Source: JABMRW01 sp964396965 (GTDB taxonomy: Bacteria; Chloroflexota; Dehalococcoidia; Dehalococcoidales; BS750m-G39). From it: a stretch of 29,241 nucleotides of DNA. The position numbers and the translations under genes are program-made. Under the pieces are notes generated by a model. The model did no database searches. It had not been told where the DNA came from and saw nothing but the letters and a program-made list of their open reading frames with translations. This document shows positions 13,886 through 21,292 of the stretch, piece by piece. The stretch spans positions 1 to 29,241 of the forward strand of contig CAYNGD010000021.1 in the NCBI GenBank assembly GCA_964396965.1, read 5' to 3'. Every line of letters begins with the position of its first letter. The stretch's first letter is position 1.

Positions 13886-14580
13886 CCAAGCTGCCTTTTC
13901 CGTCTGAGCCTCAGCCACAGCCCGCTCAGGCCACCCAGAATAATCGCTACCCCGGCCACCCCCAGAGCACAGAACATGACGACATCGAAGAAATAGCCGT
14001 CGGGGAAGAGCATCTTGAGGTAGTCCTGGGTCGGGTTGAGCAGCCAGAAATTGTTAGAGGTAAAGCTGATGACGTGGAACTCCCAGAAAATCCAGTTAAA
14101 GTCGAAGATACTGGCCACCCCCAGGGCCAGCATCAGCCCCAGGGTCAGGCCGCTTCCCCCCACCAACCCCCAGCCCAGATTTCGCCAGTACCTTGGCCGG
14201 CGCCAGAACAGGCAGACACCGGCGTAGGCCAGGGCATAAAGCAGCGTCCCCAGCAAGACCTTGTAGTCCAGCCATATCAGCTTTTTGACATCCCTGAGGT
14301 GGATAATTTCGCGGTAGTTGAAAAGCTCGAAAGATTGGCCGTTCTTGACCACAGTCAGGCTGATATACTCCTCGTTGGAGTTGAAGTAGCTGACCAGGCC
14401 ATCAGCCACTTTATTCAGCTCGGTCTCAGGAAGGCCGGTAACCTGGCTGATACCGTACTTCTCAAAGCCGTAGTGATAGAGCCAGAGGCTGTTTATCGCC
14501 CAGGCCAGGCTGGCGGTGAACAGCAGCCAGGGCAGGCAGAGTATAAAGACCCACCTAGCGGCAACGCTCAGAGCTTTCAT
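13882..14580 (-). CDS. DUF1461 integral membrane protein
   Basis: 232 residues with four or five hydrophobic segments (about 10-32, 107-127, 135-157 and 200-222). A large extracytoplasmic loop contains the family hallmark LVSYFNSNEEYISL...FELFNYREIIHLRDVKKLI. This matches the DUF1461/TIGR01906 family of integral membrane proteins with unknown function. The start at 14580 lies 10 bases after a TAAAAT -10 and has no ribosome binding site. It is a lone minus-strand gene between the molybdoenzyme (convergent) and the thioesterase (divergent). Confidence 0.85.
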   Translation of the reverse strand: MKALSVAARWVFILCLPWLLFTASLAWAINSLWLYHYGFEKYGISQVTGLPETELNKVADGLVSYFNSNEEYISLTVVKNGQSFELFNYREIIHLRDVKKLIWLDYKVLLGTLLYALAYAGVCLFWRRPRYWRNLGWGLVGGSGLTLGLMLALGVASIFDFNWIFWEFHVISFTSNNFWLLNPTQDYLKMLFPDGYFFDVVMFCALGVAGVAIILGGLSGLWLRLRRKRQLG

Positions 14581-14590
14581 CTTGTTTAAG

Positions 14591-14620
14591 ATTTTACACT
14601 TTTGGGGCGGGAAATAACAA
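14591..14620 (-). promoter_or_regulatory. DUF1461 gene promoter, near-leaderless
   Basis: Minus strand: TTGTTA (14620-14615), an 18-base spacer, TAAAAT (14596-14591), then 10 bases to the ATG at 14580 with no Shine-Dalgarno sequence. Confidence 0.45.
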
Positions 14621-14629
14621 ATTTTAGTA

Positions 14630-14659
14630 TTGAATAAGGCCAGGGTGTGGGGGTATGAT
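14630..14659 (+). promoter_or_regulatory. Thioesterase gene promoter
   Basis: TTGAAT (14630-14635), 18 bases, TATGAT (14654-14659). The resulting leader of about 35 bases carries a strong GGAAAGGAGGGGG ribosome site. It is divergent from the DUF1461 promoter. Confidence 0.4.
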
Positions 14660-14700
14660 TAGGTGTCAGCTAGGGCTAGGCTACAGGAAAGGAGGGGGAA

Positions 14701-15171
14701 ATGGAGGGAAAGAGGGTCAGTGAGACCAGTGTTGTTATGGTACAGCCGATGTCACCTCAGGACGCCAATCAGGCCGGGAATGTACACGGTGGCGTCATAA
14801 TGAAGCTGATAGACATGGCCGGGGCCATAGTCGCCCAACGTCACGCTCAAACGAATATAGTAACGGCTTCAGTTGACCGTATAGATTTTCTGCAACCCGT
14901 CTTCATTGGGGATGTCCTCTTCCTTAAAGCCAGCCTAAACCTGGTGGGCCGGACCTCGATGGAGGTCGGCGTAAGGGTAGAGTCGGAGAACCCGCTAACC
15001 GGAGAAATCCGTCATAACGCTTCGGCCTTTCTCACCTATGTCGCCCTGGACAAAAGTAGAAAACCCACCGAGGTACCCCGCCTTATCCTCGAGACCGACG
15101 CTGAGAAACGCCGCAACCAGGATGCCCAAGCCCGCAGAGAGACCAGACTCAAGGGGAGAAAAAAGGGCTAG
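14701..15171 (+). CDS. Acyl-CoA thioesterase (YciA/hot-dog family)
   Basis: 156 residues with an excellent ribosome site (AGGAGGGGG) just upstream. The segment DANQAGNVHGGVIMKLIDMAGAIVAQRHA (about 20-48), containing the GNVHGGxxMKLID active-site motif, followed by VTASVDRIDFLQPV and a VGVRVESENPLTGE strand, is typical of the YciA/BFIT acyl-CoA hydrolase group. It releases CoA from acyl-CoA. The C-terminus is a charged, lysine/arginine-rich helix. Its stop codon abuts repeat copy D. Confidence 0.87.
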   Translation: MEGKRVSETSVVMVQPMSPQDANQAGNVHGGVIMKLIDMAGAIVAQRHAQTNIVTASVDRIDFLQPVFIGDVLFLKASLNLVGRTSMEVGVRVESENPLTGEIRHNASAFLTYVALDKSRKPTEVPRLILETDAEKRRNQDAQARRETRLKGRKKG

Positions 15172-15328
15172 TCTGCTTTTATAGGTCGTCTTGCTTCCCA
15201 CTCTCCCACCCATAGAGGTTATACCTCTATCAACCCTGGGGAAAAAGGAATAACATCTCTCCCGCATTGGGGGTGGGGCAAGGAAGTCTAAGAGGGGCGA
15301 AGCCCATTTTGGGTGGGTGGATATGGGA
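15171..15328 (-). repeat. Dispersed intergenic repeat, copy D (full length, inverted)
   Basis: About 158 bases, inverse to copies A-C. The central hairpin is perfect here: ATAGAGGT (15212-15219) / ACCTCTAT (15223-15230) around a 3-base loop. A second small hairpin of GGGCTTCGCCC type lies near 15294-15305. The proximal end (GTCTGCTTTT) begins at the last base of the thioesterase stop codon and corresponds to the AAAAGCAGAC end of copy C. Confidence 0.7.
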
Positions 15329-15405
15329 AAATAAACACCAGTTAAAAATGGGCTGGGGAAAAGAAAAATTACACTTTAAAGGCGTATCCCCTAAAACCAG
15401 CCCTA

Positions 15406-15414
15406 TGCTATAAT
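15406..15414 (+). promoter_or_regulatory. dnaE extended -10 promoter
   Basis: TGCTATAAT is a perfect -10 with the TGn extension, which compensates for the lack of a recognisable -35. The -10 ends 11 bases before the dnaE ATG, leaving a leader of only about 5 bases and no ribosome binding site. Confidence 0.6.
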
Positions 15415-15425
15415 AGTCGGTAGCC

Positions 15426-18400
15426 ATGTTCAGCCATCTCCACGTTCATACCGAATACAGCCTGCTCGACGGCATGTGCCGCATCCCGCAGCTGGTGGAG
15501 AGAGCCAGAGAGCTGGGCATGGAAAGCCTGGCCATAACCGATCACGGTGCTATGTACGGCGCCATCCAGTTCTACCTGGAGGCCAGGGAGGCCGGGGTAA
15601 AGCCCATCATCGGCTGCGAGGTCTACGTCGCCCCCAACAGCCGCTTCGGCCGCGAGCCCGCCGATAAAAACCACTATCACTTAGTCCTCCTCGCCAAGAA
15701 CCAGACCGGCTACCAGAACCTCATCCAGCTCACCACCAGGGCCAACCTGGAAGGCTTCTACTACCGGCCCAGGGTGGATAAAGAACTCCTGGAGCAGTAC
15801 CATGAGGGGCTTATCGGCTTGAGCGCCTGCCTCGCCGGCGAGGTGCCACGCCTCATCCTGGAGGGGCAGCTTGAGGAAGCCAAACAGGCGGCTCTCTGGT
15901 ATCAGCAGACCTTCGGCGACTTCTACCTGGAGATACAGCGGCACCCCATCGCCGAGCTGGAGCAGCTGAACCAGGCACTCATCCCGATGGCTGATGAACT
16001 GGGCCTGCCCCTGGTGGCCACCAACGATGTCCACTACATCTACCGGGAGGACGCCGCCTCCCACGACCTGCTGCTCTGCATCGGCACCAACACCTCCATC
16101 TACGACGAGAAGAGGATCAAGATGGCCGGCGACTTCTACTACCTCAAGAGCCCCCAGGAGATGGCCGAGCTCTATAAAGATATCCCCCAGGCCTTGGAAA
16201 ACACCGAACGCATCGCCGAGATGTGCAACCTAAAGCTCGAGTTTGGCCGCCTCCACCTCCCCGAGATAGACCTGCCCCAGGGTAAGACCGCCGACCAGTT
16301 CCTGGCCGACCTCTGCCACCAGAGCCTGCCCCGGTACTACCCCCAGCCCACCCCGGAGATAGAGCAGCGCCTGGACTACGAACTGGAGGTAATCAAGCAG
16401 ACCCAGTTCGCCAACTACTTCCTGGTGGTCTGGGACATCATCAGCTACGCCAAGGAGCACGGCATCCTCTTCGGGGTGAGGGGCAGCGCCGCCGCCAGCA
16501 TCGTCCTGCACTGCCTGGGCATCACCGAGGTTGACCCCCTGGAGAACAAGCTGGTCTTCGAGCGTTTCCTTAACTTTGAGCGCAAGGAGATGCCCGATAT
16601 CGACCTTGATTTTCAGGACGACCGCCGCGATGAGGTCATCGCCTACGTTTCCCAGAAATACGGCCAGGACCATGTCGCCCAGATTATCACCTTCGGCACC
16701 TTGGGCGCCCGGGCGGCACTGCGGGACGTGGGCCGGGCGCTGGGCATGGCCTACGGCGATGTTGACCGCGTCGCCCGGCTGGTCCCTTTCCGGCCGGGGA
16801 TGACCCTGGAGCAGGCTTTAGAGGAGAACAGCGAGCTGCGGGCTATCTATAACGACGACAAAATCATCCGTAACCTAGTTGATTCCGCCCGCAAGCTTGA
16901 AGGTGGCGCCCGCCACGCCAGCACCCACGCCGCCGGCGTGGTCATCTCCAAAGAGCCGCTGACCAACTACGTCCCCCTGCAGAGGGTAAGCAAGGGCAAC
17001 GGCGAAGCCGGCATGATGACCCAGTTCGGCATGGATGACATCGCCCGCATCGGGCTGCTCAAGATGGACTTCCTCGGCCTGGCCAACCTGACCATCCTGG
17101 GCAAGGCCAGGGAGATTATCAAACAGAGCCGCGGCGTTGATATTGACCTGCACAAAATCCCCATGGACGACGCCAGGACCTTCGCCCTTTTGTCGGCGGG
17201 GGAGACGGTGGGCGTCTTCCAACTGGAAGGGGCCGGCATGCGCCGCTACATCAAGGAGCTCAAGCCCACCACCTTTAGCGACATCGCCGCCATGATTGCC
17301 CTCTACCGCCCCGGCCCGATGGAGCACATCCCCACCTTTATCAAGGCCAAGCACGGCCTGGAGCCAATCCGCTACCCGCACCCGGCGCTGGCCAGCATCC
17401 TGGAGGAGACCTACGGGGTCATCGTCTATCAGGACCAGGTGCTCTTCATCGTCCAGGCCCTGGCCGGCTACAGTCTGGGCCAGGCCGACATCTTCCGCAA
17501 GGCGATGGGCAAGAAGATTGCCGCGGTGATGAAAAAGGAGCAGCGTAATTTCCTGGCCGGCGCCAGGAAGCTGGGCTACTCCGCCGATATCGCCGAGGAG
17601 GTCTTCGCCCTCATCGAGCCCTTCGCCGGCTACGCCTTCAACAAGGCCCACAGCTTCAGCTATGCCCTCATCGCCTACCAGACCGCTTATCTTAAGGCCA
17701 ACTACCCGGCGGAGTACATCACCGCCTTTCTGGTCACCCACACCGACCAGTCGGAAAAGGTGGCCACCGCCGTCGCCGAGTGCCGCCGCCTGGGCATCAG
17801 GGTGCTGCCGCCGGACGTAAACCGCAGCCAGACCAGCTTCTCCATCGAGAGCAACGAAGAAGGCAATACCGCTATCCGCTTCGGGCTGAACGCCATCAAG
17901 AACGTGGGGTTGGGGGCGGTAGAGCCGCTGGTGGCCGAGCGTCAGAAGAATGGCGAATTTAAGTCAATCGAAGACCTCTGCCGCCGGGTTGACCTGAGGG
18001 GCATCAACCGGCGGGCGATGGAAAGCCTGATTAAGGCCGGCGTCCTGGATAGCCTTGGCGACCGGGGCAGCCTGCTCCACAATGTTGGCCGTATCCTGGC
18101 GCTGGCCCAGCGGGAGCTGCAGCTACGGGAGACCGGCCAGTCCACCATGTTCGACCTCTGGGGTGAGCAGGTTTCCGCCCCCCTGCCCAGCCTCGACCTT
18201 CCCCCCACCGAGGTCACCACCAAGGAGAAACTGGACTGGGAGAGGGAGCTGATGGGAGTCTACCTTTCCGAGCATCCCTTCAGCGCCTTCGCCGACAAAG
18301 CGGCGGCGGGAGATGCCTTCCTCTGCGGCCATATCGACGCCGAGCTGGTGGGGCAGACCGTTACCGCCGCCGGAATGGTGGCCTCGGTACACCAATCGTT

Positions 18401-18899
18401 CACCAGAGACCAGCGCCCCTTCGCCAGCGCGGTGCTGGAAGACCTAGACGGCCGGCTGGAGGTTATGGTCTGGCCCAAGGTCTATGCCGATACCAGAGAG
18501 CTCTGGCAGGAAGGCAACATCCTGCTGGTGGAGGGCAAGGTAAGGATGCGGGAGGACCAGGTACAGCTGAGCTGTGACAACGTGCGCCGCTACGAGCTGG
18601 AGCCTTCCCCACCCCAGGCCAAAAAGCCCGAACCCCCGCCCCCACCCAAAAGCCAGCGGCTGGTAATACACCTGAGCCAGACCAGCGATGCCGCCGGCGA
18701 TACCGCCCGCCTGCACCGGCTGGTGGACACACTGAGGGACTTCCCCGGCCGGGACGAGGTAGCTTTAAGCGTGGTCAGCGGGGAGAAGATAGTCAACCTC
18801 AAGCTGTCCAATATATACACCAGCTACTGCCCCGAACTCCACCGGCGTCTGGTCGAGCTGGTTGGGGAGGAGGGGCTGAAGGTGGAAACCAATGGCTAA
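15426..18899 (+). CDS. dnaE: DNA polymerase III alpha subunit
   Basis: 1157 residues, standard DnaE1 length. Domains in order: an N-terminal PHP domain with metal-type histidines (HLHVHTEYSLLDG, 4-16; ITDHGAMYG; TNDVHY near 200-204); the polymerase palm with catalytic Asp393 and Asp395 in PDIDLDF and Asp548 in KMDFLGL; fingers; a helix-hairpin-helix region; and a C-terminal OB fold (TVTAAGMVASVHQSFTRDQRPFASAVLEDLDGRLEVMVWP). It replicates the chromosome with the beta clamp. The intact PHP ligand pattern suggests possible metal binding or proofreading there. It is the first gene of an operon with DUF2007 and radC, with an 8-base overlap to DUF2007. Confidence 0.96.
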   Translation: MFSHLHVHTEYSLLDGMCRIPQLVERARELGMESLAITDHGAMYGAIQFYLEAREAGVKPIIGCEVYVAPNSRFGREPADKNHYHLVLLAKNQTGYQNLIQLTTRANLEGFYYRPRVDKELLEQYHEGLIGLSACLAGEVPRLILEGQLEEAKQAALWYQQTFGDFYLEIQRHPIAELEQLNQALIPMADELGLPLVATNDVHYIYREDAASHDLLLCIGTNTSIYDEKRIKMAGDFYYLKSPQEMAELYKDIPQALENTERIAEMCNLKLEFGRLHLPEIDLPQGKTADQFLADLCHQSLPRYYPQPTPEIEQRLDYELEVIKQTQFANYFLVVWDIISYAKEHGILFGVRGSAAASIVLHCLGITEVDPLENKLVFERFLNFERKEMPDIDLDFQDDRRDEVIAYVSQKYGQDHVAQIITFGTLGARAALRDVGRALGMAYGDVDRVARLVPFRPGMTLEQALEENSELRAIYNDDKIIRNLVDSARKLEGGARHASTHAAGVVISKEPLTNYVPLQRVSKGNGEAGMMTQFGMDDIARIGLLKMDFLGLANLTILGKAREIIKQSRGVDIDLHKIPMDDARTFALLSAGETVGVFQLEGAGMRRYIKELKPTTFSDIAAMIALYRPGPMEHIPTFIKAKHGLEPIRYPHPALASILEETYGVIVYQDQVLFIVQALAGYSLGQADIFRKAMGKKIAAVMKKEQRNFLAGARKLGYSADIAEEVFALIEPFAGYAFNKAHSFSYALIAYQTAYLKANYPAEYITAFLVTHTDQSEKVATAVAECRRLGIRVLPPDVNRSQTSFSIESNEEGNTAIRFGLNAIKNVGLGAVEPLVAERQKNGEFKSIEDLCRRVDLRGINRRAMESLIKAGVLDSLGDRGSLLHNVGRILALAQRELQLRETGQSTMFDLWGEQVSAPLPSLDLPPTEVTTKEKLDWERELMGVYLSEHPFSAFADKAAAGDAFLCGHIDAELVGQTVTAAGMVASVHQSFTRDQRPFASAVLEDLDGRLEVMVWPKVYADTRELWQEGNILLVEGKVRMREDQVQLSCDNVRRYELEPSPPQAKKPEPPPPPKSQRLVIHLSQTSDAAGDTARLHRLVDTLRDFPGRDEVALSVVSGEKIVNLKLSNIYTSYCPELHRRLVELVGEEGLKVETNG

Positions 18900-19155
18900 G
18901 AAGAAGAGATGGGAGCTAGCCACCACCGCCCCCGACCAGCTCACCGCCGAGATATGGGTGGATATCCTTAAGCAAAATGGCATCCCGGCGGTGATTAACC
19001 CCCGGGACGCCATCTCGTTTATGGGCGTCTCCAGCCTACCCTGCCGGATAATGGTGGCCGTTGGCCACCGCCAGCAGGCCCAGGAAATTTTAGACAGTCT
19101 TAAGCCCGCCGAGGAGCAGAACGATGACGAGCCGAGAAACAGCCCCGGGGCATAG
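18892..19155 (+). CDS. DUF2007-like small protein
   Basis: 87 residues. The core (WELATTAPDQLTAEIWVDILKQNGIPAVINPRDA...LPCRIMVAVGHRQQAQEILDSL) fits the DUF2007 'putative signal transducing protein' fold: a beta strand, a helix that scans for a short exposed motif, then a strand and helix. The first residues are basic. It overlaps dnaE by 8 bases and radC by 32 bases, so all three are likely cotranscribed. Its function is unknown. Confidence 0.75.
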   Translation: MAKKKRWELATTAPDQLTAEIWVDILKQNGIPAVINPRDAISFMGVSSLPCRIMVAVGHRQQAQEILDSLKPAEEQNDDEPRNSPGA

Positions 19156-19909
19156 AAAAAGACTGAGGGAAAAGTTCCTCAAGTCGGGGCTGGCCGGCTT
19201 TCAGGACTACGAGATTATCGAGCTGCTGCTGACCCTGGGCGCCCCCCGCAAGGACTGCAAGCAGCCGGCTAAAGAGATCCTCAAGAAATTCAAGAGCCTG
19301 AGGGGGGCACTGGCCGCCTCCCCCGAAGAGCTGCAGCAGGTAAAGGGCGTCGGCCCCCACAGCGCCTTCGGCATCAAGTTGGTGCGGGAGGTGGCCGGAG
19401 AGTTCCTCAAACAGAAAATCGTGGACAGGCCGGTCTATAAATCGGCCGAAGAAATTTTTGACTACCTCTATCACTCAATGCGCGACCTCAAGAAAGAGGT
19501 CTTCCGGATTATCTACCTGAACACCCAGAACCAGATTATCGACATCGCCGACCTCTCCGAGGGCACGGTGGACAGCAGCTCAGTCTCCCCCCGCCAGGTC
19601 ATGGAGAACGCCATCAGACAGAACGCCAGCTCGCTGATTTTCGTCCACAACCACCCCGCCGGCGACCCCGAGCCCAGCCGACATGATAAAGAGGTCACCC
19701 GGGGCCTGGTCTTCGCCGGTAACATCATGCAGATTAAGGTCCTGGACCATATCATCATCGGCGGCAACCGGTACTTCAGCTTCGCCGCCGAAGGGCTGGT
19801 CGAGGAATATGAGCTGGACTTCCTCAACCTGAGGACGGCAGGCACCTCCGAGGCCAAACGGAGCCGCTACCGGGCCAGACCGCCCTTCCCCCCAGGCTTC
19901 GCCCCATGA
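19124..19909 (+). CDS. radC: RadC/JAMM-domain protein 1
   Basis: 261 residues. The N-terminal helical region contains an intact helix-hairpin-helix (ELQQVKGVGPHSAFGIKL, about 69-86). The C-terminal MPN+/JAMM domain carries the metal motif H-x-H-x7-S-x2-D as His175, His177, Ser185 and Asp188. RadC (PF04002) was once thought to be a repair protein; its biochemical role is still unsettled, although JAMM enzymes are usually metalloproteases or nucleases. The ATG at 19124 has GAGGAG upstream inside the DUF2007 gene. The C-terminus is basic and proline rich. A second radC follows 163 bases downstream. Confidence 0.9.
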   Translation: MTSRETAPGHRKRLREKFLKSGLAGFQDYEIIELLLTLGAPRKDCKQPAKEILKKFKSLRGALAASPEELQQVKGVGPHSAFGIKLVREVAGEFLKQKIVDRPVYKSAEEIFDYLYHSMRDLKKEVFRIIYLNTQNQIIDIADLSEGTVDSSSVSPRQVMENAIRQNASSLIFVHNHPAGDPEPSRHDKEVTRGLVFAGNIMQIKVLDHIIIGGNRYFSFAAEGLVEEYELDFLNLRTAGTSEAKRSRYRARPPFPPGFAP

Positions 19910-19921
19910 CTAAAGTCCCAC

Positions 19922-19931
19922 AACATTTGTT
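19922..19931 (+). promoter_or_regulatory. Upstream LexA-box-like motif of radC2
   Basis: AACATTTGTT is a perfect 10-base palindrome with an ACA-NN-TGT core. It sits about 33 bases before the -35 of the radC2 promoter and matches the conserved part of GAACATATGTTC at most positions. Confidence 0.3.
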
Positions 19932-19963
19932 AAAATATTGTTAAGTAAAGTTAAGAAATCATC

Positions 19964-19992
19964 TTGACAGATAGCTAAACGTGTCAAATAAT
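19964..19992 (+). promoter_or_regulatory. radC2 promoter
   Basis: TTGACA (19964-19969), 17 bases, AATAAT (19987-19992; 5 of 6). It lies in the 163-base A+T-rich gap between the two radC genes, so radC2 has its own promoter and is not simply part of the dnaE operon. Confidence 0.6.
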
Positions 19993-20002
19993 GTAGCTTG
20001 TT

Positions 20003-20014
20003 GGACAAATGTGC
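20003..20014 (+). promoter_or_regulatory. Candidate LexA operator downstream of the radC2 -10
   Basis: GGACAAATGTGC shares the ACAAATGT octamer with one arm of the lexA operator (590-597) and matches 9 of 11 fixed positions of the Gram-positive box GAAC-RNRY-GTTC. It starts 10 bases after the -10, where a bound repressor would block initiation. Confidence 0.4.
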
Positions 20015-20074
20015 AAAATTGTATTATTTAGTGACTTTTGTCTGCACTTTTAGGGAAAAACGGGAGAAATATAG

Positions 20075-20851
20075 ATGACATCTGGCATTAAGGGGCGGGA
20101 GAATATGACAGTACTGCAGGAAAGGTTCATCCGCTCCGGCTTCGAGGGCCTCACCGACCGGGAGACCATCGAACTGCTCTTGAGCCTGGCCCTACCCCAC
20201 CGGGAAGCCCGGAAAAAAGCCAGGGAGTGCATCGAGAGCTTCGCCAACCTGAGAGGCTTTTTATCGGCCTCCCCCCGCGAGCTGGAGCGGGTCGGCATCA
20301 CTCCCCCCTGCATGCTCTACATCAAGCTGCTGCACGAACTGCCGGCCGAGATCCTCCGGCAGAAGATTGTAGAGCAGCCCTCCTGCAAATCATCCCAGGA
20401 TGTTTTTGACTATCTCAACTACTCAATGCGGGACCGCCAGAACGAGGTATTTAAGGCTATCTATCTCAACAACCGCAACCAGATTATTGACATCGCTGAC
20501 CTCTTTGAAGGCAGCCTGGACAGCATCCCCATCCGCCCCCGGGACATCGTCGAAAGCGCCATCAACCACCGCGCCACCGCCCTCATCTTTGCCCACAACC
20601 ATCCCGCCGGCGACCCCTCCCCCAGCCAGCAGGACAAACAGCTGACCCGAGACCTGGTCTTCGTCGGCAGCATCCTGCAGATCAAGGTGCTGGATCATAT
20701 TATCATCGGCAACAGCCACTATTTCAGCTTCGCCGACCAAGGGCTTATCGAGAAGTACGAAGACAGCTTCCTGAGCCTGAAAATAAGAGCCCTCTTTGAA
20801 AAACAGATGGGCTACTCCCTGGCTCAAGCCCGATTTTCCACCGCTAACTAA
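20075..20851 (+). CDS. RadC/JAMM-domain protein 2, diverged paralogue
   Basis: 258 residues, alignable end to end with RadC1, starting with the same MTS and sharing SMRD, RNQIIDIADL, FAHNHPAGDPSPS and LDHIII blocks. The JAMM ligands are kept (His174, His176, Ser184, Asp187). The helix-hairpin-helix is degraded: the RadC1 segment VKGVGPHSA corresponds here to VGITPPCM, losing the G-x-G hairpin. GGGAG lies about 8 bases upstream of the ATG at 20075; an alternative ATG at 20105 would remove ten residues that align with RadC1. It has its own promoter with a LexA-like motif. It is likely an ancient tandem duplicate under separate control. Confidence 0.85.
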   Translation: MTSGIKGRENMTVLQERFIRSGFEGLTDRETIELLLSLALPHREARKKARECIESFANLRGFLSASPRELERVGITPPCMLYIKLLHELPAEILRQKIVEQPSCKSSQDVFDYLNYSMRDRQNEVFKAIYLNNRNQIIDIADLFEGSLDSIPIRPRDIVESAINHRATALIFAHNHPAGDPSPSQQDKQLTRDLVFVGSILQIKVLDHIIIGNSHYFSFADQGLIEKYEDSFLSLKIRALFEKQMGYSLAQARFSTAN

Positions 20852-20871
20852 CTTTTTAGCGCCATCTGCGT

Positions 20872-20877
20872 TATAAT
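20872..20877 (+). promoter_or_regulatory. Possible -10 of the inhibitor gene
   Basis: A perfect TATAAT lies 21 bases after the radC2 stop and 34 bases before the GTG of the next gene. No good -35 is present at the proper distance. Confidence 0.35.
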
Positions 20878-20911
20878 GTGTAACAGTGAACTAACTGGAA
20901 AGGGTTAACCG

Positions 20912-21292
20912 GTGAAAAAGCTGCTGATACTGATGTTAATCGCCGCCGCTCTTACCATTGCCGGCTGCATCGGGGTGGTCGAGACCTATACCGACCCCGG
21001 CCAGGATATCAATATTGGGGTTAACCAGGAGTTTATCATCGCCCTCGGCTCCAACCCCACCACCGGCTATAGCTGGCAGGCAAGCTACGACCAGACCAGG
21101 CTGGAGCTGGTGGGTGGTAAAAGCGAATACAAGGAAGAAAACAAGGAGGGCGTGGTCGGCGCCGGCGGCATCGAGTATTTCCGATTCAAGGCACTGAAGA
21201 GGGGCCAGACCGAGATAACCCTGACCTATAAGCAGCCGTGGGAGGGCGGCGGTACCGGCGAGACTAAGGTCTTCACCGTCTACGTTAAGTAG
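20912..21292 (+). CDS. Chagasin-like (I42) cysteine-protease inhibitor lipoprotein
   Basis: 126 residues from a GTG with GGAAAGGG upstream. The first 19 residues are a lipoprotein signal ending in the lipobox TIAGC (Cys19 lipidated), so the protein is anchored outside the membrane. The mature domain has the three inhibitor loops of the chagasin/ICP family (PF09394): NPTTGYSW (about 48-55), GAGGIEYFRFKA (about 83-94) and the C-terminal YKQPWEGG (about 106-113). It should bind papain-like cysteine peptidases in trans, protecting the cell surface or controlling an own exported peptidase; no such peptidase is in the window. Its 3' end overlaps the opposing ogt gene by 8 bases. Confidence 0.87.
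   Translation: MKKLLILMLIAAALTIAGCIGVVETYTDPGQDINIGVNQEFIIALGSNPTTGYSWQASYDQTRLELVGGKSEYKEENKEGVVGAGGIEYFRFKALKRGQTEITLTYKQPWEGGGTGETKVFTVYVK

Noticed and set aside
440..15328. Interpretation of the four dispersed repeats as a CRISPR array or attachment sites
   Set aside because: Copies are kilobases apart, in both orientations, with no regular spacers, cas genes or integrase; they are treated as a dispersed repeat family.
16875..17741. 288-residue minus-strand reading frame inside dnaE
   Set aside because: Antisense to the conserved polymerase core; its composition reflects codon bias of dnaE.
15426..18899. Possibility that this dnaE is the error-prone DnaE2/ImuC
   Set aside because: Full DnaE1 length, intact PHP-type histidines and a complete C-terminal OB domain. 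No imuB is adjacent, and it has no LexA-like motif at its promoter.
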